Both the position numbers and the translations under genes were made by a program. A stretch of DNA of 5,057 nt, taken from Planctomycetaceae bacterium (lineage in GTDB: Bacteria > Planctomycetota > Planctomycetia > Pirellulales > Thermoguttaceae). A model generated the notes under the pieces. The model was given only the letters and a program-made list of their open reading frames with translations, was not told the origin of the DNA and did not search any database. Shown piece by piece: positions 1 through 5,057 of the stretch (positions within the stretch are counted from its first letter, which is position 1; each line of letters opens with the position of its first letter). Location: positions 1-5,057 of the forward strand of contig JAISQH010000350.1 in assembly GCA_031274385.1 (NCBI GenBank). Reading direction: 5' to 3'.

Positions 1-1381
1 TAAACGAACCGCAGCCGGAAGAACAGGCTTCATTCAGAATAATTTTGTCAAGACGGTCATCTTTAATATAAAGACATTTAATATCTTGTCCGCCAATATC
101 AAGAATAAACGAAACATCCCGAACAAAATGACGTGCTGCACGAAAATGAGCCAATGTTTCGACTTCGCCTTCATCAATACCGAGAGCCGCCCGAAGCATC
201 ATTTCGCCGTAACCGGTCACACAGGAATTTTTGATCGACGCTCCCGGCGGTAACATTTCGTACACTTCGGACACAATACCAAGAACCGTCTTGATCGGTT
301 CGCCTTCGTTGGAACCATACCATGTTTTCAGGATTCGGTTTTGATCGTCGGTTAAGACGGCTTTGGTGGTGGTGGAACCGGCATCAATTCCCAAAAAAAG
401 ATCGCCGTAAGCGGTTGCCGGTTCGGCGCGGTCTGCTTTCAATTCGGCATGACGTAACGAAAAATTGTCAAAGTCTTCTTGGGAAACAAACAACGGCGGT
501 AATCGATCTGTTTCTTTGCCGTGTTCCTGTTTCATTATGGCATGGATTCGTTTTCGAAGTTCGTCTGCGGTGGCGGTTTCATTTTTGTTCGAGAGCAACG
601 CGGCTCCCAGCGCAACAAAATAATGTGCATTTTCAGGATGAATGGTTTGTTCCGGTGACAGATTAAGTGTTTCAGCAAAACGTTTACGAAGTTCCGGCAG
701 AAAATACAGCGGTCCGCCAAGAAAAGCGACATGTCCCCGAATCTTGCGTCCGCACGCCAAACCGCCGATGGTTTGATCGACAACCGCTTGCAAAACACTG
801 GCGGCAATATCTTCTTTTCGTGCGCCTTCGTTCAGCAACATGGTCACGTCCGACTTGGTGAAAACTCCGCAACGTGCGGCGATGGGATAGATAGTTTGAT
901 ATTGTGTTGCAAGATTGTTGATGCCGACGGCATCGGTTTTAAGTGTTACGGCAATTTGATCGATGAACGCTCCCGTGCCGCCGGCGCAAGTTTCGTTCAT
1001 CCGTTGGTCGATACTTCCTTCGAAAAACGTGATTTTGGCGTCTTCGCCGCCGAGTTCGATGACCACATCGGTTTGCGGAATGAATGTTGTTACGGATTCA
1101 ACACCGGCAATCACTTCCTGTACAAACGGGATTCCGAGTTTTTGCGAAAGACCGATTCCCGCCGAACCGGTTATTGCAACAGTAAAATATTTGTTACCGA
1201 TTGTGGGCAATTCGGCTAAGAGATTGTACAGTGTTTGAAATACGTCAGCGTAATGCCGGGAATATCGTGACCAAACGATTTGTTGCTGTTCGCCGTCGAA
1301 CAAAACAACTTTTACCGTTGTCGAACCGATATCGAGTCCCAGTTGTAACGAGTCCGTTGGTTTATCGTAAAAAGTAATCAT
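1..1381 (-). CDS. 2-hydroxyacyl-CoA dehydratase activase-like protein with tandem BcrAD/BadFG ATPase domains (partial, 3' end beyond window)
   Basis: The minus strand is open from ATG at 1381 to the window edge, giving 460 codons without a stop. The protein carries two ASKHA-type ATPase modules of the BadF/BadG/BcrA/D family (HgdC-like activators). Module 1 starts at residues 14-24 (LGLDIGSTTVK, phosphate loop), with ELGGEDAKI near 109-117, NETCAGGTGAF at 129-139 and ARCGVF at 169-174. Cys132 and Cys171 match the positions of the two cysteines that hold the bridging [4Fe-4S] cluster in HgdC. Module 2 starts at residues 329-340 (FLGIDAGSTTTK), with LDIGGQDIK at 427-435 and NEACSSGCGSF at 450-460, where the window ends. 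Known HgdC activators are about 260 residues with one module; a doubled module is typical of very long homologues (about 1400 residues) that continue into a DUF2229 / dehydratase-like region, so much of this gene should lie outside. Known role of the family: ATP-driven electron injection into 2-hydroxyacyl-CoA dehydratases or benzoyl-CoA reductases; the substrate of the long forms is not established. An in-frame TAG upstream and the domain start at residue 14 support this ATG, although no strong Shine-Dalgarno is visible. Confidence 0.93.
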   Translation of the reverse strand, partial: MITFYDKPTDSLQLGLDIGSTTVKVVLFDGEQQQIVWSRYSRHYADVFQTLYNLLAELPTIGNKYFTVAITGSAGIGLSQKLGIPFVQEVIAGVESVTTFIPQTDVVIELGGEDAKITFFEGSIDQRMNETCAGGTGAFIDQIAVTLKTDAVGINNLATQYQTIYPIAARCGVFTKSDVTMLLNEGARKEDIAASVLQAVVDQTIGGLACGRKIRGHVAFLGGPLYFLPELRKRFAETLNLSPEQTIHPENAHYFVALGAALLSNKNETATADELRKRIHAIMKQEHGKETDRLPPLFVSQEDFDNFSLRHAELKADRAEPATAYGDLFLGIDAGSTTTKAVLTDDQNRILKTWYGSNEGEPIKTVLGIVSEVYEMLPPGASIKNSCVTGYGEMMLRAALGIDEGEVETLAHFRAARHFVRDVSFILDIGGQDIKCLYIKDDRLDKIILNEACSSGCGSF

Positions 1382-1391
1382 GCCGGTTAGC

Positions 1392-1409
1392 CGTACCGTC
1401 TGCGGTACG
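1392..1409 (-). promoter_or_regulatory. Leader hairpin just upstream of the activase start codon
   Basis: A perfect 7-bp inverted repeat (CGTACCG, 4-nt loop CAGA on the minus strand, CGGTACG) ends 10 nt before the ATG at 1381. It lies between the predicted promoter and the start codon, so it would be in the 5' leader. It occupies the place where a ribosome binding site is expected, and no Shine-Dalgarno is visible there. It could affect translation or be a copy of a small palindromic repeat; which one cannot be told from one copy. Confidence 0.4.
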
Positions 1410-1441
1410 CGGAATTGCCGATGTTTTGCAAGAATTGCAAT

Positions 1442-1469
1442 ATTCTAATCAATTCCGGCAGCATTTCAA
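1442..1469 (-). promoter_or_regulatory. Predicted sigma70-type promoter of the activase gene
   Basis: On the minus strand TTGAAA (1469-1464) is followed after 16 bp by TAGAAT (1447-1442). Transcription would start near 1435, leaving a leader of about 54 nt before the ATG at 1381. The same two hexamers, also preceded by ACC, occur with 17-bp spacing ahead of the AMMECR1-MEMO gene. This independent recurrence next to a second gene start raises confidence. No experimental support is available. Confidence 0.55.
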
Positions 1470-1670
1470 GGTAACAGTCTGTTTGTTTTTTAAAGTTGGC
1501 GTCTCTGCGTACAATCTTACTCAGGACAATACAAATCCGGTGATCCGGTTTACGCCGGTAGATTTTAAGTTAAAATGGGCGGATACGGAAAATATTCGCA
1601 AAATGCAACTGCTTGTTTTAATTTGCGGGCAGAAGACGAAAAGAATCAAACGGTCAATTGTTTTGGTATT

Positions 1671-1691
1671 GAACTATGAACTATGAACTAT
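1671..1691. repeat. Three tandem copies of a 7-bp unit (GAACTAT)
   Basis: GAACTAT is repeated three times without interruption at 1671-1677, 1678-1684 and 1685-1691, followed by GAATTA. It lies 10 bp before the composite palindromic repeat. It is a short microsatellite-like array and may mark the edge of an insertion. The rest of 1470-1670 shows no gene or other structure that I can support. Confidence 0.7.
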
Positions 1692-1728
1692 GAATTAAAA
1701 CAACTCCGAAGGAGTTTCATTTGGATAA

Positions 1729-1756
1729 CCCCGTGCAAGCGGAGCGCAGCACGGGG
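1729..1756. repeat. Hairpin in left arm (CCCCGTGC / GCACGGGG)
   Basis: An 8-bp stem, CCCCGTGC (1729-1736) with GCACGGGG (1749-1756), encloses a second 3-bp stem, GCG/CGC, with loop GAG. The same 8-bp stem is present in the right arm at 1880-1906. There is no T-run directly after either hairpin, so an intrinsic terminator is not supported; this is a building block of the repeat. Confidence 0.65.
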
Positions 1757-1879
1757 TAAATAATCACGAATTTACCGGAACTCCGAAGGAGTTCAATTTT
1801 GATGTTTGTGGTTACGGTGACAAAGTTAATCCTTTTTTATTGAACTCCTACGGAGTTCTCGTTTTGTTTGTACACTTAA

Positions 1880-1906
1880 CCCCGTGCTGCGCAGGCTTGC
1901 ACGGGG
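1880..1906. repeat. Hairpin in right arm (CCCCGTGC / GCACGGGG)
   Basis: The second copy of the 8-bp stem, 1880-1887 with 1899-1906. Its interior (TGCGCAGGCTT) differs from that of the left copy, and this is where the two outer arms diverge most. Confidence 0.65.
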
Positions 1907-1995
1907 TTATCCAAATGAAACTCCTTCGGAGTTATTTTACGGAAATTGTTATCCTGACTTTATGAAACAACTAATCCATATTGATTGAAACAGCA

Positions 1996-2481
1996 ATGAA
2001 AATAATAAAAACTGTCAAGGGCGATTTATTGGATCAAAAAGTTGACGTGATTGCGAACGCTTGGAATCGCAATATTATTCCTTGGTGGTTACTTTTGCCG
2101 CAGGGAATTTCAGGAGCGATTAAGCGTTACGGCGGATATGAGCCGTTTCGGGAACTTGCACGATCCGGTTCTATTCCTCTTGGCGGAGCGGTTCATACTT
2201 CGGCGGGAAAATTGCCGTTTCGCGGTATTATTCATGTTGCAGGAATTAATTTGCTCTGGTTTGCAACAGAAAAATCAATCCGGTAATCTGTTCGTTCCGC
2301 ATTACTTTTGGCAACAGAAAAATATTATCACTCTATCGCCTTTCCACTGATCGGAGCCGGAACCGGCGGATTTTTAGAACAAAAAACGCTCGACATCATC
2401 CGTGATGAATCAGAACAGTCCACGTTCGACGGAGAAATAATTATTATACAATATGAGAAAAAGTCAGGTCAACCAAAATAG
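1996..2481 (+). pseudogene. Macro-domain (ADP-ribose-binding fold) protein, interrupted by an in-frame TAA
   Basis: Reading from ATG at 1996 gives 96 residues, a TAA at 2284-2286 (codon 97), then 64 more residues in the same frame to TAG at 2479-2481. Both parts belong to one macro domain. Before the stop: VKGDLLDQKVDVIANAWN (residues 7-24, the GDI/NAAN region), GISGAIKR (37-44), PLGGAVHTSAGKLP (61-74) and GIIHVAGI (77-84). After the stop: HSIAFPLIGAGTGGF (112-126), the second phosphate-binding loop, and a C-terminal strand DGEIIIIQYEKK. The full length of about 160 residues fits a single-domain macro protein. Macro domains bind ADP-ribose or O-acetyl-ADP-ribose, and some remove it from proteins or nucleic acids. 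The usual GGGV(D/A)GAI loop is here WWLLLPQGISGAI, without the Asp found in MacroD-type hydrolases, so enzymatic activity is uncertain. The 96-residue product would lack the second phosphate loop. An in-frame TTG at 1981 is an alternative start. TAA also ends the AMMECR1-MEMO gene, so recoding is unlikely; nonsense mutation or assembly error fits better. Confidence 0.82.
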
Positions 2482-2624
2482 AATGTCATCATTGGCAGTA
2501 TTGAACGTAACTGTCTATTTTCATTTTGGGTTTTTTATAAATTTTTCGTCATGTTATTTCGTTTCAGAAAAAATAATTCCTCAATATACCCTTTTCACTT
2601 GAATTTTCGGTTTTCTTTTTTCTT
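2482..2624. other. Convergent intergenic gap without a clear terminator
   Basis: This gap separates the plus-strand macro gene from the minus-strand small peptide gene. It is AT-rich, with T-runs around 2528-2547 and 2611-2626. The only hairpin seen ahead of a T-rich run is a weak 4-bp pairing (CAGT/ACTG near 2496-2515), which is not convincing. No ORF, RNA gene or repeat is supported here. Confidence 0.4.
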
Positions 2625-2735
2625 TTATGAAGCAATCAGATCGCCTACCTGATGACTCCATAAAGGGAAAAAGAAAAACAAATATTCTAAAAACAACATG
2701 AATATCCCACTTAATATAATAGTACGTTTTTTCAT
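2625..2735 (-). CDS. Small hydrophobic single-span membrane peptide, 36 aa, unknown function
   Basis: ATG at 2735 to TAA at 2625 encodes 36 residues: a basic start (MKKR), a continuous hydrophobic stretch at about residues 6-26 (ILSGIFMLFLEYLFFFFPLW, with one Glu), and a short polar tail (SHQVGDLIAS). This fits one transmembrane helix with the N-terminus inside by the positive-inside rule. A strong Shine-Dalgarno (GAGGGG, 2747-2742) lies 6 nt before the ATG. The gene starts 13 bp after the stop of the AMMECR1-MEMO gene on the same strand, so co-transcription and translational coupling are likely. I do not recognise the family. A function connected with AMMECR1-MEMO is possible but rests only on position. 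The same frame is open further upstream over the end of the larger gene, but the Shine-Dalgarno decides this start. Confidence 0.6.
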   Translation of the reverse strand: MKKRTIILSGIFMLFLEYLFFFFPLWSHQVGDLIAS

Positions 2736-2741
2736 ATTGTT

Positions 2742-2747
2742 CCCCTC
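2742..2747 (-). promoter_or_regulatory. Ribosome binding site of the 36-aa peptide
   Basis: GAGGGG on the minus strand, 6 nt from the ATG at 2735. It begins one base after the TAA of the upstream gene (2751-2749), so terminating ribosomes would sit on it. It is the strongest Shine-Dalgarno in the window. Confidence 0.65.
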
Positions 2748-2748
2748 A

Positions 2749-4914
2749 TTAGCGGTTATTGAGGAACAAGAGTCCGGCGTAACCGACAACTCGGCTGGTA
2801 TCACCGGATGATTCGGCACTGGTTGTATAACCGACTTCTTCAACCCGATTCAGTTTGCCAAGATGACGAAGCGTTTCCATTGCAAAAACTGTTGGAACAA
2901 TACCGCACATCGAAATTTGATTTTCGTGAACAACCTCCAACGCATGTTCCGGTTTCGATTTTTTAACCGCTTCCTGAATCGCCGACAACGCCACACGGTC
3001 AACACGGCGCGTTGTTGCTTCGTTGGCGTAGTGGTTCATGTCGGATGAGATGATCAGCAAAGGCATCTCGGACGGCGGAAGCATTTTCAAAAAATCAGCA
3101 AATTGAGCGGCTCCCTGCCGGATCATTTCCCACGACGAAATCGCCATAATGAGACCAACAATCCGCGTTTCCGGCGCAAGTTTGGCAAGAATCGGAAGTT
3201 GAACCTCAATCGAATGTTCCTGCTCATGAGCCGCCGCGTCAAAATCAAATAACTCTACCGCATGAATCATTGATTCGGCAAACGCAATATCCGATTCGAC
3301 ATTGCGACCCGGTAAATTCCAAATCCGATTCGGCGCAATCGCCCAGTCAATTCCGGTGCCGCGATGTTTCGGAGCCAAAATGATGACCCGCTTCGGAATT
3401 TCGGCTTGAGCCAACGTCTGAGCCGCGAGCCGACCGGAATACCGCCAACCGGCATGAGGAATTAAAACGGCAGAACAAGATCGCCGCTTGGTCGAAGCAC
3501 CCCGCAACATTCGCTCCAACTCCTTATTCATCGGGTCGGCTTGAGCCGGATAAAACGACCCGGCAACCGCCGCAGAACGACTTTCGGCTCCAAGATTCGG
3601 CTTTGAAATAGAAGTCAGGAAAATATTGGAAGTAGTGGAAACCGTTTCAAACGAAATAATTTCACCCAAATCAGGATCGTCAATCTCCAAAAAATGAATG
3701 CAATTTTTCAAAATCTCTTCGGCATCCCGATTCGAATCGAATTGAACAACCCAACCTCGCGGTGTGGAAACCATCAAACTGCGGTAAGCCGAATCAACTT
3801 GACTGAGATCATTCCGGTTGGCGTTGCCGTGAATGGTCGGATCCCAAAGAACCATCACATCAATAGCCGCGTTCCGAATTTCCTGAATTGTTGCCCCAAA
3901 CCGTTCGACATTGCGCCCCAAAACACGGAGAAGTTCAATGAGCGACGCCTGAAACTGAACATCAGGACGAACCGAAATCTTGGAACAAAGCAAAGGCGGA
4001 CGATCCGGCAAATAAAACGTCAACGCAATACCGGAGACATTGCCGTCGAAAAGTCCGGGAAAATAACTTGCCGGAGAAACCCCTTCCACCATTCCGCGAA
4101 ATGTTGCCATGCAGACGTTTCGGATTTCTTCCAATTCAAGCAACGTAGGACCGGCAGCACGGGAACCAAGCCGATTGAATTTGGCAGCGAAAATCATTTC
4201 GTTTGCCGTTTTTTTATCAATATTTTCCGTCGCAGCAAGAGGACCGCGTATTGCCCGCCCTTCAAAGGTATGCAGCAACGATCGATCGTCCAGCCACGCA
4301 TCGGTTGGCAAACCGGCTTTGCGGCAGACGGCTTCCCAAAACGTTTGGGCATCCATTTCGTATTCGAGAGCAACACCGGGGAGCAGCAAACCGCGATTAC
4401 CGCCGCGTGCAATTTGTACTCCGTGCCGACCGATTTCAACGGCATTGATTCGGTCGTGACCGCGTGCCGCAACACGTTTCATTCCCCAGAGCAACCAGAT
4501 TTCCATTTCGAGTTCAAAGAGTTCGGCGGCGGCAATTGGTGAAAAACGCGGGTCATCTTTAGCGGCATGAATTGTTGCCTGCTCAACTGCGTCGCCGAGC
4601 GGGATTTGATCGGAAAGCGTTCCCATACAACTCCGCAATTCCCCGTCCCGCTTGAGACTGACAAACGCTCCAAGAAGCGGAATCGCCGCAATCTCAGGAA
4701 TCTGCTCTGAAATTCGCACGCCCCGCGTATTCGTAACAATGGACGCAATACGGCGACCAACCGCATGAAATAACGCAATCTGCTGTTGCTCTGAAAGATA
4801 AGGCTCCGTCATGAAAGTTCTCGGATTGGGATTGGTGGGATTGGAATTGGAATTGACAAGTTGGTCGGATTTCAAAAGAACGGAAACGTAAATGCCGGTA
4901 AATAAATAAAGCAT
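2749..4914 (-). CDS. AMMECR1-MEMO fusion protein (AmmeMemoRadiSam system proteins A and B in one chain)
   Basis: 721 residues from ATG at 4914, or 687 from the internal ATG at 4812. Residues about 40-205 form an AMMECR1 domain with LRSCMGT at 93-99 (family motif LRGCIGT), and IGRHGVQI and RGLLLPGVA further on. Residues about 445-718 form a MEMO domain: AVAGSFYPA (448-456), IPHAGWRYSG (485-494), LAPKHRG (513-519), EHSIEVQLPIL (566-576), SSDMNHYA (623-630) and SMCG (668-671). His487, His517, Asp625, His628 and Cys670 match conserved pocket residues of MEMO (His49, His81, Asp189, His192 and Cys244 in the human protein), a fold related to LigB extradiol dioxygenases. The 230-440 segment resembles a degenerate second AMMECR1 copy. 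The two families often occur beside a radical SAM gene; the shared biochemical role is unknown, and no such gene is visible here. No signal peptide is evident; likely cytosolic. For the start, the promoter and a GGGGA site favour 4914, but the domain begins just after Met35 (4812) and residues 21-31 are an Asn/Pro/Ser repeat, so 4812 remains a good alternative. Confidence 0.92.
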   Translation of the reverse strand: MLYLFTGIYVSVLLKSDQLVNSNSNPTNPNPRTFMTEPYLSEQQQIALFHAVGRRIASIVTNTRGVRISEQIPEIAAIPLLGAFVSLKRDGELRSCMGTLSDQIPLGDAVEQATIHAAKDDPRFSPIAAAELFELEMEIWLLWGMKRVAARGHDRINAVEIGRHGVQIARGGNRGLLLPGVALEYEMDAQTFWEAVCRKAGLPTDAWLDDRSLLHTFEGRAIRGPLAATENIDKKTANEMIFAAKFNRLGSRAAGPTLLELEEIRNVCMATFRGMVEGVSPASYFPGLFDGNVSGIALTFYLPDRPPLLCSKISVRPDVQFQASLIELLRVLGRNVERFGATIQEIRNAAIDVMVLWDPTIHGNANRNDLSQVDSAYRSLMVSTPRGWVVQFDSNRDAEEILKNCIHFLEIDDPDLGEIISFETVSTTSNIFLTSISKPNLGAESRSAAVAGSFYPAQADPMNKELERMLRGASTKRRSCSAVLIPHAGWRYSGRLAAQTLAQAEIPKRVIILAPKHRGTGIDWAIAPNRIWNLPGRNVESDIAFAESMIHAVELFDFDAAAHEQEHSIEVQLPILAKLAPETRIVGLIMAISSWEMIRQGAAQFADFLKMLPPSEMPLLIISSDMNHYANEATTRRVDRVALSAIQEAVKKSKPEHALEVVHENQISMCGIVPTVFAMETLRHLGKLNRVEEVGYTTSAESSGDTSRVVGYAGLLFLNNR
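4823..4856. repeat. Degenerate tandem GGATTG / GGAATTG repeat near the gene start
   Basis: About five imperfect 6-7-bp units (GGATTG, GGATTG, GGATTG, GAATTG, GAATTG with small insertions) lie between the two possible starts of the AMMECR1-MEMO gene. If translated from 4914 they encode the low-complexity run NSNSNPTNPNP. Such repeats change copy number easily and would shift the frame between the upstream ATG and the domain. Confidence 0.6.
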
Positions 4915-4920
4915 TCGTTA

Positions 4921-4925
4921 TCCCC
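4921..4925 (-). promoter_or_regulatory. Candidate ribosome binding site for the upstream start (4914)
   Basis: GGGGA on the minus strand, about 6-7 nt before the ATG at 4914. The competing start at 4812 has only GAG, 7 nt upstream. The difference in strength favours the upstream start but does not settle it. Confidence 0.4.
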
Positions 4926-4942
4926 AACCAACAATAGAAAAA

Positions 4943-4971
4943 ATTCTACACGCACCCCATCTTTTTTTCAA
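4943..4971 (-). promoter_or_regulatory. Predicted sigma70-type promoter of the AMMECR1-MEMO gene
   Basis: On the minus strand TTGAAA (4971-4966), a 17-bp spacer, then TAGAAT (4948-4943). Transcription would start near 4936, about 22 nt before the ATG at 4914. The hexamers are the same as in the promoter ahead of the activase gene. The spacing is the optimum for housekeeping sigma factors. Confidence 0.65.
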
Positions 4972-4975
4972 GGTT

Positions 4976-5057
4976 CTGCAACAAATCCGTTTGGTCTTTG
5001 CTTGTTATACCCCACAGTCATAAACGCATTCGCACAAGGTTAGCGACGGGGGCTTGC
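4976..5057. other. Upstream intergenic sequence, no gene seen; possible half palindrome at the edge
   Basis: No ORF, RNA gene or further promoter is supported. The last 17 bases (TAGCGACGGGGGCTTGC) end in a form that could be the first half of a GC-rich hairpin with CTTG as its loop, but the second half would lie outside the window, so this is only a guess. Confidence 0.25.

Larger units (their letters stand above)
1702..1933. repeat. Nested, symmetric palindromic repeat element (232 bp)
   Basis: The outer arms are 1702-1759 and 1876-1933 (58 nt each). The first 39 nt of the left arm (1702-1740) are the exact reverse complement of 1895-1933; the inner ends differ by small changes around GCGCAGCACGGGG. 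The inner arms 1778-1797 and 1839-1858 pair at 19 of 20 positions. Both pairs share nearly the same centre (about 1818), with spacers of 18 and 17 nt. Each arm is itself made of small palindromes: four 15-mers of the form AACTCC-NNN-GGAGTT at 1702, 1779, 1843 and 1919, and two CCCCGTGC/GCACGGGG hairpins at 1729-1756 and 1880-1906. The element has no coding capacity. It resembles a non-autonomous palindromic element or a nested cluster of REP-like units. A single RNA strand could fold into one long hairpin. No target-site duplication was recognised. Confidence 0.85.

Noticed and set aside
731..1219. A 162-codon plus-strand ORF
   Set aside because: It lies antisense to the activase, whose minus-strand frame carries clear family motifs along the same stretch. 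The plus-strand translation shows none.
1385..1561. A minus-strand open frame with protein-like composition ending in a TAA-type stop before the activase
   Set aside because: It has no usable start codon after its preceding stop, and it coincides with the promoter hexamers and leader hairpin, so a gene or remnant is not supported.
1426..1686. An 86-codon plus-strand ORF in the intergenic region
   Set aside because: No ribosome binding site, no recognisable motif, and it overlaps the predicted activase promoter and the GAACTAT repeat.
1729..1756. Intrinsic terminator
   Set aside because: The GC-rich stem is not followed by a T-run on either strand, and no gene ends next to it.
1702..1933. 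CRISPR array
   Set aside because: The repeats are palindromes in inverted nested order with unequal spacings, not direct repeats with regular unique spacers.
2284..2286. Stop codon recoding (TAA read as an amino acid)
   Set aside because: TAA also ends the AMMECR1-MEMO gene and the 36-aa peptide in this window, and neither of the two large genes uses TAA internally.
2051..2350. A 99-codon plus-strand ORF overlapping the macro gene in another frame, suggesting a frameshift
   Set aside because: The conserved macro sequence continues after 2286 in the original frame, so the lesion is a stop codon and not a frameshift. This ORF is a shadow.
3694..4542. A 282-codon plus-strand ORF
   Set aside because: It is wholly antisense to the AMMECR1-MEMO gene. 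Its translation has no recognisable domain and is rich in Arg, Asn and Phe, as expected from the complement of this codon usage.

Overview
The window suggests an anaerobic bacterium of moderate GC content. It holds four protein-coding loci, a composite palindromic repeat, and two promoters that can be read by eye. Two things point to a PVC-type lineage (planctomycete or relative) or another environmental/gut anaerobe: a very long 2-hydroxyacyl-CoA dehydratase activase-like protein with tandem ATPase domains, and interspersed AACTCCGAAGGAGTT palindromes in AT-rich intergenic DNA. The lineage is inferred; no rRNA or marker gene is present.

Layout. (1) Positions 1-1381, minus strand: the first 460 residues of a BadF/BadG/BcrA/D-type (HgdC-like) activase with two tandem ASKHA ATPase modules, cut off by the window edge. 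Its likely promoter is at 1442-1469, and a 7-bp hairpin sits in its short leader. (2) 1382-1995: a divergent intergenic region with no gene I can support. It contains a short tandem repeat and a nested, symmetric inverted repeat of 232 bp (1702-1933), resembling a small non-autonomous palindromic element. (3) 1996-2481, plus strand: a macro-domain (ADP-ribose-binding fold) gene interrupted by a single in-frame TAA at codon 97, with homology continuing in the same frame afterwards. (4) 2482-2624: a convergent gap without a clear terminator. (5) 2625-2735, minus strand: a previously easy-to-miss 36-residue hydrophobic peptide with a perfect ribosome binding site, 13 bp after the stop of the next gene. 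(6) 2749-4914, minus strand: a fused AMMECR1 + MEMO protein (proteins A and B of the AmmeMemoRadiSam set), with an intervening segment that looks like a degenerate second AMMECR1 copy. A promoter (TTGAAA-N17-TAGAAT) lies at 4943-4971.

How the parts relate. The AMMECR1-MEMO gene and the 36-residue peptide look like one transcription unit, probably translationally coupled. The radical SAM partner usually associated with AMMECR1 and MEMO is not in this window. The activase is a separate minus-strand unit whose promoter hexamers are identical to those of the AMMECR1-MEMO gene. The macro gene and the palindromic repeat lie between these two units and look like the most recently disturbed part of the window.
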